From: Solanum dulcamara | Taxonomy: Eukaryota; Streptophyta; Magnoliopsida; Solanales; Solanaceae | Assembly (NCBI RefSeq): GCF_947179165.1 | Contig: NC_077243.1 | Coordinates: 49,926,501-49,990,500 of the forward strand | Length of the DNA: 64,000 bases | Direction: 5' to 3' | In this document: in pieces, positions 35,787-46,289 of the stretch | Position numbering within the stretch: position 1 is the stretch's first letter | How the letters are laid out: every line of letters begins with the position of its first letter | Notes under the pieces: model-generated | The model's input: only the letters and a program-made list of their open reading frames with translations | What the model was told of the DNA's origin: nothing | The model's database searches: none | Program-made: the position numbers and the translations under genes

Positions 35787-35884
35787 TCCTCCCTTCCTTA
35801 GAATTATTTGATAACGTCATGGATAACATGGATCAAATGGTAGCTTTAGAGAAGCTAAATAAATGTTCCCATGTACTAAAGTGC
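35787..35884 (-). other. TE-F polypurine tract and internal scrap
   Basis: On the minus strand CTAAGGAAGGGAGGA abuts the LTR start TGTAACG. This is the same layout as the TE-H tract AAAGGGGGGAAGGA before TGTTACA. About 80 further bases upstream are non-coding, and then the truncated TE-G LTR begins. Confidence 0.7.
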
Positions 35885-36771
35885 GGGGTATAACATATGT
35901 ATTCAGTGGGATTTTAGTTAGTACCAAATAATAACTTGAGGTGGGGGCTAGACCTACGGGTTCCCTATATAAAGTCTCTTATCTCATAACTACGTACCAC
36001 CATAGTCTTGACTTATATCCTAGCTAGTGGATACATATATAGTGTATGTACATGACCTGCCTAGCAGGGTAGATTCTACCTTGGCATATAGATTCCCCTT
36101 TCTTCTATTGTATGGGGAGACATCAGGATTCCATGTTATAGCTCGCATGGTCTTATTGTCGGTTATGGTTTATCCCGCATATGTATACTCTCTTTATGTC
36201 TTATTATGATTTTAATTATGTCTCTTAAATGCTATGATCATTATCGTTTTCTCATGACTTTACATATTCTCTTTTAGCATGTACGTCATTTGATCATTGC
36301 CATCCTATGAGTTATATTGCATGGCATGCCCACATACTTAGTACATTCAAATGTACTAACGCATATTATTGCCTATATTATCTTAAAATGTAGGGGTTGA
36401 GGATCACATTTCTATATGCGGCTAGTTGAAATTCCATATCGGCGGAGTTTTGGTGAGTCCTTATCTATTGAGGGCTAGTTGTGAGTTGGTTCTTTATTTA
36501 AAAGACTTTTATTTGATTCATGTTGAGGGTGAGATAGGAACGTGTCTTAGCCCCCGCCGTTCTTATTTAGTAGAGGCATTCGTTAGATGAAATAGTGTAG
36601 AGTCTATGTGGTCAAGTTTAGTCTTATAATTCATAATTTCAGACTCTTTTTTATGCTATGTTTTTCTTTGCTTTACCTTATGCATGCTTACAATATGTTC
36701 AGAGCATTGGTTGGAGCCCTTCAGAGTTTTGATCATCGTGTTACAACTAGGCCCTAAGTCTGGTCATGACA
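35885..36771 (+). repeat. TE-G 5' LTR, 3' portion only
   Basis: Aligns with the last 890 bases of the 3' LTR (about 53660-54549). It ends GGTCATGACA just before the PBS. About 1.46 kb of U3 is missing, but the TATA box and R-region remain. The break lies at the junction with TE-F. Confidence 0.85.
35966..35973 (+). promoter_or_regulatory. TATA-box candidate in TE-G 5' LTR
   Basis: TATATAAA in the block shared with the 3' LTR (53740-53747) and solo LTR S1 (11100-11107). With most of U3 missing, promoter strength is doubtful. Confidence 0.45.
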
Positions 36772-36773
36772 AA

Positions 36774-36792
36774 CTTGGTATCAGTGCACAAG
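36774..36792 (+). other. TE-G primer-binding site, tRNA-Met type
   Basis: CTTGGTATCAGTGCACAAG starts two bases after the LTR end. The core TGGTATCAG is intact, and one following base differs from the usual AGAGC. Confidence 0.85.
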
Positions 36793-36988
36793 ATTTAAGA
36801 TATCCTAGGGAGTCTAACATGCCCCGTTAAGTAGAGTTTTATTCATGGGTGTGAAGTGGGCCAAATCTATGAATTTGAGGCTATAAATAGTTCTAGGAAA
36901 TTCTTACTTCTTTCATGATCTATGTCGTGCGATAAAGTATACTCTAAGATTTCCTTTCCATAACGATTTTCCTTTGTGATTTTTAAAA

Positions 36989-37990
36989 ATACCTCTAAGA
37001 AGAGCACCTATGCAAAGAGGGGTCAATGCAAATGAGGACCAAGCTCCTCTGGCTCCTCAGGGCAATGGTCCCCTACCCGACCAATTGACTAATGTAGATT
37101 TTTGGACTGCTATTACCCTGCTAGCCCAAGTCATGGCCAACCAAGGGGTTGCATTTTCTCCTAATTCTCCTACTTCAGCTTCTAGAGTGAGGGACTTTGC
37201 AAGGATGAACCTCCCGAGTTTCATGGTAGAAACGTTGATGAGGATCCTCAAGAGTTCATTGATGAGGTTTACAAGATAGTGAATATTATAGGGGTGACTT
37301 TGAAAGAGAAAGCAGAGTTGGCGACTTGCCAACTCAAGAGTGTTTCTCAAGTTTGGTATACTCAATGGAAGTTAGAAAGGGTGGATGAAGGTCTTATTGA
37401 TTGGAAAGCCTTCAAGCTTGCTTTTCTTGACCGCTTCTTCCCTCTTGAGGTAAGGGAGGTGAGGGTGTTGGAGTTCATCAATCTTAGGCAAGGCAACATA
37501 GGTATGAGGGATTATGCCCTTAAGTTTATCAAGCTATTCAAGTATGCTCCTTTATTGGTTATGATCTACGTGCTCGAATGAGTCTATTCATATTTGTGGT
37601 ATCCAACTTGGTTGCAAAGGAATGTAGTACTACCATGATTATTAAGGAAATAGACATATCTCAGCTTATGATCTTTGCCGAATAAATTGAGGGAGAGAAT
37701 CTCAAAGAGATGAGAATGAGGGATTCTAAGAGGGCCTAATATGAAGGTGGGTTCTCCAATGCTAGGACCGGTGATAGTAGTGGTCGTTCTCAATAAGGCT
37801 AAGGTTTGAGAAATGTTTTTTGATAAGGATAGGGTGCCATACCCTAAAGTTCAATGAGGAGGTGTGAATGCTAATAGCCCTTCATTTCCCAAGTGTATAA
37901 AATATGGGAAGAATCATAGAGGGAGATGTTTGATGGGAACAGGTTCTTGCTATAGATGTGGATAAATATGCCATAAGCAACCAAGTGCCC
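36989..37990 (+). pseudogene. TE-G gag, broken
   Basis: The usual start appears lost: an ATA codon at 36989 stands where the family has ATG, and the first remaining ATG in frame is at 37010 (MQRGVNANEDQAPLAPQGNG). The capsid region is split by a shift near 37223. It continues at 37279-37581 with ELATCQLKSVSQVWYTQWKL, FLDRFFPLEVREVRVLEF and INLRQGNIGMRDYALKF, the most recognisable Gag block in the window. Zinc-binding motifs near 37895-37980 (CIKYGKNHRGRC, then CYRCG, stop, ICH) resemble the double-cysteine pattern of Tekay Gag. Gag packages element RNA. Confidence 0.9.
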
Positions 37991-39010
37991 TAGTGTTACT
38001 AAAAAAAGGAAGGGAAGGTCTTCCTCAAGGCCAAGTTGCTCAAGGAGGCCAAGTGCAACAAAGTACCCAAGTTCAACCTAAGGTGGCCAGCGCAACAATC
38101 AATTCTATGATCTTCATGCTAGACAAGATGTTGACGAGTCTCCTGATATGGTCACGGGTATGTTATGGGTCTTTAACTTTGATGTTTATGCATTACTTGA
38201 TCTGGGTGCCAACTTATATTTTGTTACTCCTTACCTTTCTATGGGATTCGATGTGTGCCCGAAGTATTGTTAGAGCCCTTTTCGATTTATACTCCCATTG
38301 GGGATACAATGTTACTAAAGTGAGTTTATAGAAATCATCCCATGTCGGTCTTGCATAAAGTTATCCCTTGTGATCTTGTTGAACTTGACATGACTGGTTT
38401 TGATAGTATTCTTGGTGTGGGTTGGTTACATGCCTCTTATGCATCCCTTGATTGTATATACCGAAGGGTCAAGTTTTAGCTTCCTAATAAGCCTACTCTT
38501 GAATAGAAGGGTAATGATTCGGTGGTTAAGGATCGATTCATCTCATGTCTTATAGGCCCGAAAAATGATTTTTAAAGAGTGCATTTATCACTTAGTGCGA
38601 GTTAGGGATGTTGATTCCAAAAATCCTACTCTTGAGTCGGTCCCTATAGTTAATAAATTTCCCAATGAATTGCTCGGTGTTCCTTACAAAAAGAAAATTG
38701 ACTTTGGCATAGATCTCTTTCCCTATCTCAGCCTATTTCTATTCCTCCTTATCATATGGCTCCAGTGGAACTTAAGGAGTTGAAAGAGAAATTGAAGGAT
38801 TTGTTGGATAAGGGTTTCATAAGGCCAAGTATTTCACCATGGGGTTCTCCTGTGCTATTTGTTAGGAAGAAAGATTGGCCACTCTGTATATGTATAGATT
38901 ACCAACAATTGAATAAGGTCACCATAAAGAATAAGTATCCAATTCCGAGGATTGATGACTTCTTTGATCAACTTCAAGGAGCAAGCTACTTTTCAAAGAT
39001 TGATCATTGA
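37991..39010 (+). pseudogene. TE-G protease and N-terminal RT
   Basis: The protease part (about 38100-38460) has LLDLGANLYFVTPY near 38190 with a D-X-G active-site pattern, and VELDMTGFDSILGVGWLHAS near 38381. It is broken by frameshifts. The RT start is in 38565-39010: ECIYHLVRVRDVDSKNPTLE, then FGIDLFP. After a shift at about 38756 it continues [56 protein letters not shown] and ending FSKIDH before a stop. The frames at 38565-38783 and 38756-39010 are consecutive parts of the same former gene. Confidence 0.9.
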
Positions 39011-39761
39011 TCGGGTTATCATCAACTCCGAGTAAGGGAATATGACATTCCAAAGACTTCTTTTAGAACTCGGTATAGTCACTTTAAATTTTTGGTTATG
39101 TCTTTTGGACTAATGAATGCCCCTGCAACATTTATAGATTTGATGAACAAGGTTTTCAAGCAATATTTGGATATGTTTGTGATCGTGTTCATTGATGACA
39201 TCTTGATCTACTCATAGAGTGAGGAAGAGCATTCCGATTATTTGAGGATTTTGTTGCAAATTCTCAAAGACTGTTAGTTGTATTCAATATTTAGAAAATG
39301 TGAACTTTGGTTAAGGTTGGTTGCGTTCCTCGCTCAGGTTGTCTCCAGAGAAGAAATTATGGTTGATCCAAAGAAAACTAAGGTGGTTAAGAATTGGCCT
39401 AGACCATTGACTCCTTTTGATATTCAAAGTTTCTTGGGCTTAGCTGGGTTTTATAGGTGGTTCATGGAAGATTTATCTTCCATTGCAGTGTCCTTGACTA
39501 CTTTTACCCAAAAGAAGGTGAAATTCCAATGATCCAAGGCATGTGAGAAAATATTCCAAGAGTTGAAGGATAGGCTTCCCTCCGCTCCGGTGTTGACTTT
39601 ATTAAGGTTACAATGGGTTTGTTGTGTTTGTAATGATTCACGAGTTGGTATTGGTTGTGTTCTAATTAAAAATGGTAAAGTGATAGACTATTCTTCAAGG
39701 AAACTCAAGGCACATGAGAAGAATTACCCAACTCATGACTTGGAGTTGGCGGTGGCTGTAT
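39011..39761 (+). pseudogene. TE-G RT core and first half of RNase H
   Basis: The RT palm continues at 39011-39280, with the catalytic [13 protein letters not shown] intact near 39175-39213 followed by a stop. The thumb/connection is in 39278-39532 (VVKNWPRPLTPFDIQSFLGL). RNase H begins in 39563-39761 with [17 protein letters not shown] (CDAS-type motif with the D displaced) and [17 protein letters not shown]. It is cut in mid-domain at 39761 by TE-H, and the continuation is at 50213. Confidence 0.9.
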
Positions 39762-42700
39762 TGTTACACCCCACCCTTTTTAAACTCGAAATGTCTCATA
39801 AGTTCCTTGGACATTATCATGGGAGCCGGATATGCTACGACACTATCAAATGACTCCAAGGAGGGGAGGATGTGATACCCAGTGGTAGAGAAGGTTGGAA
39901 ATAGAATCATAAGAATCCGGAAGGAATTGGAGGCCAAGTAATGAGTCGTAGGAATCGATTTACCCATATAAGCTACTAACTTGGAAATCTTACATACTTA
40001 AGCTATTGGAGTACGTACCAAGCTTGTGTAGCATAGGTTATATAGGCTCTTAAAATAAGACGAGATTACGAACCTACGAGAGGGAGCAAAAACTAGTTTC
40101 CGAACTTACGAAAGTCAAGCAAGCAGGTGACAAGCAAGCACCTCAAGCAAGAAGGTGACAAGCAAGCAGGTGACTCACCTGCCTGCTTGGGGGTGGACCC
40201 CACTGCCACGTGGCGGTATGTGATAGGCCGCATGAACCTAGGTGGCGTTCTAGGGACTACCACGTGTCAACCTAAGGGGATGCCACATGGAACCTTATTA
40301 AAAGGTGTATATATGTGTGTTAATGACCATTAATTCATTTTACAGATGAAACAAGTCCAAAAAATAGAGAGAAAACGTGAGAGAGATGGCAGCCATGGCT
40401 TTGGAAGATTAAAGGTAAGTTTATCGATTTTCTTCCATGAATTAATTATATACGGTGTTCCTCAACAACGTGGACATGTATATATGTATCTTACGAGGTC
40501 TACAGAACCATCCCTTCATCTTTATCTCTAGAAAAGTGAAAGAAAGAATAGGAAAAAACGTTGGAGGCAAGAAGAGAGGGGCTACGGGTTAGGCCCTTTG
40601 GAGGTAAGCCTCCGAATTTCGTTCTATGAATTAATTGATTATGGTATCCTACAGTTATATAACTATGTTTAATAACAAGAAATTCTAATTTGGGGCAGCG
40701 AGGAAGTCATACAAACAGTCCGCATAATTTCAGCGCGTCTAGAGTAGTTTCGAGGCGCGTCTTGGCAGATTGGAGCCTATTTCGGGTAAGGTAAGGTCTT
40801 CCCCTCTAATTTGAAGTTTATGATGTTAAATTAGGGTTTATTACACACCTTAGGGGATGCTGGAAGTTTGGAAAAAGGTTTGAAAAGTTTGGCGTTCGAA
40901 ATAAGCTAAATTGGAGTCGCTATAGTTGAATTGTCGTCAAGATAAAGTACTATTCTTGTGAGGTGCTGCTGCAGGGGTGTGGCTTGTTCTTTCAGGGTCT
41001 AAATATGTTCTAAATGAGGTGGGGGAGCTTCTGGTTTCATCCACATGACCCTCTCTTCGTACGGTTAAAGGTTTTGCCAAATGGAAACTAGAAACCCTAT
41101 TTTGATATCGTATTTTGGAACAAGTCGTTTGGAGTTTATGTTGTATATTGTTGGTGTGAATCGCTGCAGGTTGTGGTTGTTGGTTGTCTTTAGGTATTAG
41201 GGACCTAATTGGAAATTTGTATAGGGCACATTATAGGGGAGGTGCTGCCCAATCTTCGGCAACAACTTAGCAAATAACAGAACTAGTCGGGGAAATGACT
41301 AAGGAAATAGATTCCATTAATACTAAGGTGTAACCTAGGGTGATGGAAAGTTAAGAGGGGTTGATATTAATATTACATTCATGTTGAATAGGTTCAAAGT
41401 ACGGCGAGGCAAACAGAATAAGGAATAATTCAGACAAGGTATGTGAAGCTTCTCTTGGTATGTTTTTGGTATAGGTATGTAAAGCCTATCTTTTCTCTTT
41501 TGGCATGTCTTAGATGTAAGCAAGATATGATATGAGCTTTGGGGGTAATTCCATTCCCAGGTTCTGAATATGACTTTAGGATCCTCACTCATTTTTGAAT
41601 GTTTAAACTTTAAAGTAGTAAGCTGCCATCTTCGAGTCTTCTATATGACTGTATAACAATTGATTCGACTAAGCTCTTGTTTGTAAAAAAAGAAAGGCTC
41701 TGAGATAACCAATGATCGGACTTCTATAAGATATTTCACCTTGGTATATGTCTAAGATTTCCAAAAACTCCTTTTTACATAGTCCTTAGTGACAGTTAGA
41801 GAGTATACGTCAGATACCTTCTGCCCTGATCCCCAGGTGATGGTTCACTTGATGACTTCATTGAGTCTCAGATAATGATTTAAACTGTGTTTTGTTTCTC
41901 ACTACTCTACTCGTGTATACTATAACACTTTTTCTCTGAGTCTCGGGCCGGTTGTCAGATTCGTGCAATTCACTGCATTATTCACCGAGTCCCTCGCTAG
42001 AGGGCCGACATCCGTATGTATATATATGATGGCCTGGGGCCTGATAATGATACTATATGATGTGTTGTAATAAGGTGACGATGGCTTGGGCCCTGATACT
42101 AATACTATGATGATGTGTTGTAATAAGGTGGCGATGGCACGGGGCCTGATACTGATATTACATATATGATTTATCGGACCCCTAACGGGGCCGACTATAT
42201 TGAAAATTTGAGCATGCATGTTTTTGTGATTCACAGAGTACTGGTACATGTTTCTGATTTGATAATTGGTTCCCCTACTTCTCTATTTTGGATATACCTC
42301 CAGTTGTACTATGTTATGTTTTACATACTCAGTACATATGTCGTACTGACCCCCTTTCTCGGGGGGCTGCGTTCATGCCCGCAGGTACAGATACAAGTTT
42401 TGGGAGTCCGTAAGCTTAGGATTCCATGCAGCTCAGCTGGAAGAGGCTCCATTGTATTGGGGCCTAGTTTTTGATACTGTCCACTGATGTATAACATTGT
42501 TTTGTCCATTCAGGGGTACGACGGAGGCCCTGTCCCGCCATATGTTGTTATTTATATTTTTAGAGGTCTGCAGACATGTATTTGTAGGTTGCGTATGTCA
42601 GTTTGATTCAACTGGGTCTACATGATATATGATATATGTTATTATATTATGGAAGCCTTGTCGTCTTGCGTGCCCTATCATGTTGTGATACAAACAAAAA

Positions 42701-42852
42701 GGGCTACAGGTTTATGAAAATGTTATCGCCCAGTGGGGATCTATTACATGATATTGTTTTATTTATAGTTCAATGTGACCACAACTGATAGATATGTATA
42801 CGGGGGATCCAGGTCGGACCCTAGTCGCGGCCTACGGGGTTAGGTCATGACA
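39762..42852 (+). repeat. TE-H 5' LTR
   Basis: It starts TGTTACACCCC and ends GGTCATGACA. Length 3,091 bp. Donor-like sites are at 40415 (AAAG/GTAAGT), 40605 and 40786-40791. The R-like block holds TACTCAGTACATATGTCGTA (42335 onward), a CCCCC...GGGGG hairpin and GCCCGCAG/GTACAG at 42384. A CAAGCAAGCAGGTGA-type repeat lies at 40115-40185. The 102-codon frame 42166-42474 crosses this block and is not coding. Confidence 0.9.
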
Positions 42853-42856
42853 GAAG

Positions 42857-42868
42857 TGGTATCAGAGC
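42857..42868 (+). other. TE-H primer-binding site, tRNA-Met type
   Basis: TGGTATCAGAGC, a perfect match to the 3' end complement of initiator tRNA-Met as used by plant LTR elements, begins four bases after the LTR end. Confidence 0.9.
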
Positions 42869-44829
42869 AATTCATCCTTGGAGTGTCTGCAGACCGTGTC
42901 TAGTAGAGTCTTGGTTATCGATGTGTTGCGCACCACATCTATAAATAGGAAGCTATAGGACATTTAGAGTGTTACCTTTCTTCTACATCTGAGATTGTGC
43001 TATAGATCCGAGTCATAGGAAAATTCCTTAAACTAACCGTGGATCTTAACAGAAGGATGACATCAACCGAAGGAAGTAATTGACGACATGAGAAGCTACG
43101 AAGCACGCAGGTAAGTAAAGTAAAGGCATGGAAGATATCTGTCGGGTAAAGTATTGAAGTACTAATGAAATGTAAAGTTAAAACCAGAAAGGAAAGCAGA
43201 CATGAAGTGCAACAGATGCAGTTTGAAGTTGGACATACGAGGTAAGTCCAGTATTTTTTATATTATTGTTGACGTTGAAAGCCCTGTGCGACTGTGACAG
43301 GAATATGTATATATATGTGTTGGCCCTGTGAGGCATTATTGGTATTTTCTGCGTGCAGGTTGGGGAATAGTAAGAAGTGTAGAGGAAACTCTGCCGAAAT
43401 CTTTCTAGGACAAGAAAAGGAAATGAGGCATAGACTTTTAGTATGCCTTAAAAATTGATACCAAGTATCCCTACTGTGTTTAACTAAAGCTGTAAGAGGT
43501 ATCCTTCAGGTTGCCGATAAGGGGCACTCTTTTCACTTGAAGAATTTTATTTCGGAGGAACAAAAGCTTATTTAAGTAGAAAGTTCAGACTACGGTATCT
43601 CTAGCCATATTTGTACTGTAAGAAGATAAATAGAGGGCTCAGGATGAAGGATAAGATGTCCCGTGAATAAGTTCCACTCCTTTTGAAAAGTACCAAACCC
43701 GCAACTCCTATTGTAAATTAGACGAGTTGTTCATAACTTGAGGATAAACTTGGAAGGAGACTAAGTCGGTCAAGTATTAAAAGGGAAGTACTGTGATATT
43801 TAAGAGGTTCTGATTTCTTCCAACAATGGTTGGAAAATGGTTTACGATAACAGTTTATAGTTCTCCATAGACTAATTAGGGAAAGAACTTCTAATAGAAG
43901 TACCTCAAAGAGATGTCAGGAACTGAACACGAATACGAACCAAAAAGGGGATATGCAAGTATGAATTGAACAATGTGATACGAGGATGCAGGGATAAAGT
44001 GGGACCACTAGTAAGGCGCACTTAGTATGCGTTGACCAAGTTAAGATCCTGCATTGAGAACACAGTGAGAGCATGGAGCTTAAGATACAAAAAAACAAAT
44101 AACTCATGTATATAACGTCGCCCCAAAAAAATAATGGAACTCTTAAGAGACAAAGATGGCAAACTTAAGGAATAAATGGCACAACTTCCATTCATCCCAA
44201 GAAACGAAGGATACAGGTTGGGACAAAGCCACTACTTCAAGAAAACCTGGAATAGTTATCGTCAAAATACTAGTACTGCCTAATTGAAATTGGAACAACT
44301 ATAAGTACAAACAGAGGAAAGTACGAGTACCCTCCAAAGGGGGGAAGTTAATGAGAAAATGGCAAAAGTAAGGTGAAGGTAATCGATATGGGGATATATT
44401 TGGAATGGACGTCTAAACTTCAATAAGATATCTGGCCGAACCAAGTTAGAAAGGTCTAGAAGCCACCAGTAATTGGATGGAAGCCAGAATGCTATATAAG
44501 GCAGCGTTAAGAAGTTTGTGATGAGACCCTGAATGACATAACACTAGAAGGCGGTTGTGTACTAAAACAAACGAGTGTAACCATGAAATGATATCAACCA
44601 ACTTAAGAGACATTATGAAGGATAATGACAGCATGCTAGACCAAAATCCAAAATGTTGATTATAGAGTTAGTCACAAATGATGTTGCGATAGATAAATAA
44701 CCACAAAAAAAGGAATAAAAAGACTCATGTAGTAGAAAATGAGGAGAACACAAAGTGAATAGAGGATAGTGGAGCTAAAGGTCTACGCCGATACTGGATG
44801 CAAGATAATAGACAAAAGGACAAGGCAAA

Positions 44830-45350
44830 ACATAAAGACTCGCGAGACAATGCTGAGGTAAATCTTGGGCTAAATTGAGTGCCCGCACATCGTGGAAAGG
44901 ATTACAATGAAACGCGACACGAAGACTTCCTAGGGAGGTCACCCATCCCAATATTACTCTCACTCCAGCATGCTTAACTTCGAAATTTTGATGGAACTTA
45001 ATGCGTTAGTGTTGGTGTGATCGCCCGAGATAGAAGAATCTGAACTAGCGACGGAGAAACGATATGAGATTATGTACCTAGAGTATTATAAGATATGTTA
45101 AGGCAATTGTAACAAGGGCTTAAGCAAAACAAGAAGGATTAGCTAATTGCTAACTGATGACACACTCAAATGCCACAGCTCTTCAACATAGAACCAGTTA
45201 ATGAAAGGAAAACCGCAGAATGACTATTTGGGCCAGTAGGCGAGGGAATTTCGACACCACTTGGCAGCCAACTCTGAGAGCAAAAAAAAAGAAAAACCCA
45301 AAAGGTAAGGGTACCAACTGATGTAATTTACGAATGACAGGAAGCTAAAG
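44830..45350 (+). repeat. Diverged direct duplication, copy 1
   Basis: Shares an ordered series of blocks with 45711-46100: AAAACATAAAGACTCGCGAG, GTACCTAGAG, AAGCAAAACAAGAAGGA, GCAGCCAACTCTGAGAGCA and AAAACCCAAAAGGTAAGGGT correspond to similar blocks in copy 2. Copy 1 is longer because it contains the 5S-derived insert and smaller differences. Confidence 0.6.
44915..45055 (-). mobile_element. 5S rRNA-derived insert in TE-H
   Basis: On the minus strand, 45027 to 44911 aligns nearly end to end with plant 5S rRNA: GGGCGATCACACCA, CCATCAAAATTTCGAAGTTA, AGCATGCTGGAGTGAGAGTA, GGATGGGTGACCTCC and GGAAGTCTTCGTGT follow in the right order with about 20 scattered differences. The internal promoter region is largely kept, with an A-box-like AAGTTAAGCATGCTGGAGT and a C-box-like GATGGGTGACCTCC. 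A 6-bp direct repeat GAAACG lies on each side (44909-44914 and 45056-45061), enclosing 141 bp with about 28 bases of unknown head sequence. The paralogous duplicate at 45711 onward lacks it. It is most likely a retroposed 5S copy or a 5S-headed SINE. A functional 5S gene is unlikely because of the mutations. Confidence 0.8.
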
Positions 45351-45710
45351 GTCGAAAATTCCACAATATGACCAGGACTACAAGACTCACTTCGCACTCC
45401 AGCACCAGAGGAGTTTGGAGGGAATGTTACTTGTGGATTAACGATATTAGTCCCTTCTCCTTCGATCAAAGGTTACCTACTCCGCCGAGAAGGTGTAAAA
45501 TTGTAGAGTAAAAGAGTGGTAAGACCTTACGGAGTCCCCACAGCTATTGTCATAGGCAAGGGAGCGCAAGTTACAATTAACTACCGAGAGATGCGAAGAT
45601 AAGTTAACCCAAACTATCGAGATGGAATTGGTACTATGGGTGACATAATACATGGCCGCAATTAGGCCAAAGATCTCCCCCGACATTAAATGTAGGATAA
45701 GGGAGAAAAA

Positions 45711-46100
45711 GGCAAGGTAAAACATGAAGACTAGCGAGGTAATGCTAGGATACTTCTTGTACCCTCTCGTTATGTTGTAAGGAAGAAAATGACACAGGAT
45801 AATGTATCTAGAGGGTTACAAGTGGGGGTAAGGAAAGTGGTGAAAGAGTTAAACAAAACTGGCAGAACTAGCTGGTTACTACAGGATGGCGAGTATACAT
45901 GCCAAAATTCCATCCTAATTATACCAGATCATATTGGACAAAGCACAGAACGACTATGAGAGCCATTACATGAGGGGATTGTAGCATTATTCGGTAGCCA
46001 ACCCTAAGGAGTAGAAAGAAAGGGGAGAAGAAGGACCCAAAAGATAGAATGCCAATTACAATTCTACAAAGAGTCGAGAAGGACTATACGAGGCTAACGA
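45711..46100 (+). repeat. Diverged direct duplication, copy 2
   Basis: Blocks GTAAAACATGAAGACTAGCG, GTATCTAGAG, AAACAAAACTGGCAGAAC, TAGCCAACCCTAAGGAGTA and AGGACCCAAAAGATAG run parallel to copy 1. It contains no 5S-like sequence at the corresponding point (near 45785-45800). Confidence 0.6.
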
Positions 46101-46289
46101 ATTAGCCCATTTGCTTTCAAGTGAGAGCACCTATGCAGCTGAAACTAGGTAGAATTATAGAACATGAAGATAGTAAGGTTCCGGGAGGTTTCCCCTGCTA
46201 ATATCTCAGATAGAGGGACTTCAATTATGATTAACGTCTAGAGATCAGTCCAAGAAAAGCTCGGAAGCACAGATAGGTCTTCGTACCAT

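Larger units (their letters stand above)
31681..35884 (-). mobile_element. TE-F, LTR with internal sequence on both sides
   Basis: An LTR (32733-35786, minus) of the TE-H family. On its downstream side (32732 leftwards) are a tRNA-Met PBS and about 850 bases of leader homologous to TE-H 42853-43600. On its upstream side (35787-35884) is a polypurine-tract-like segment such as normally precedes a 3' LTR. The outer LTRs are missing on both sides. Confidence 0.7.
42869..46289 (+). other. TE-H internal region without coding capacity
   Basis: Leader sequence at 42869-43600 is shared with TE-F. A donor-like GAG/GTAAGTC at 43239 and an acceptor-like CTGCGTGCAG at 43349-43358 could bound a short intron. 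The rest is purine-rich on this strand with no recognisable gag, protease or RT motif in any frame. It holds a diverged direct duplication (44830-45350 and 45711-46100) and a 5S-rRNA-derived insert (44915-45055). The short minus frames in this stretch have no known domains. Confidence 0.75.

Noticed and set aside
42166..42474. 102-codon frame repeated at 49526-49834 and partly at 57904-58278
   Set aside because: Conservation comes from LTR homology. The frame crosses the R-like motif and hairpin, with no protein-like features.
44911..45029. Functional 5S rRNA gene
   Set aside because: About 20 differences from plant 5S, single copy, no tandem spacer, and no T-run terminator at the expected end. 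Treated as a derived insert.
44862..45061. Cassandra TRIM element
   Set aside because: Cassandra carries 5S in LTRs with clear TG/CA ends, PBS and PPT. None were seen around this segment.
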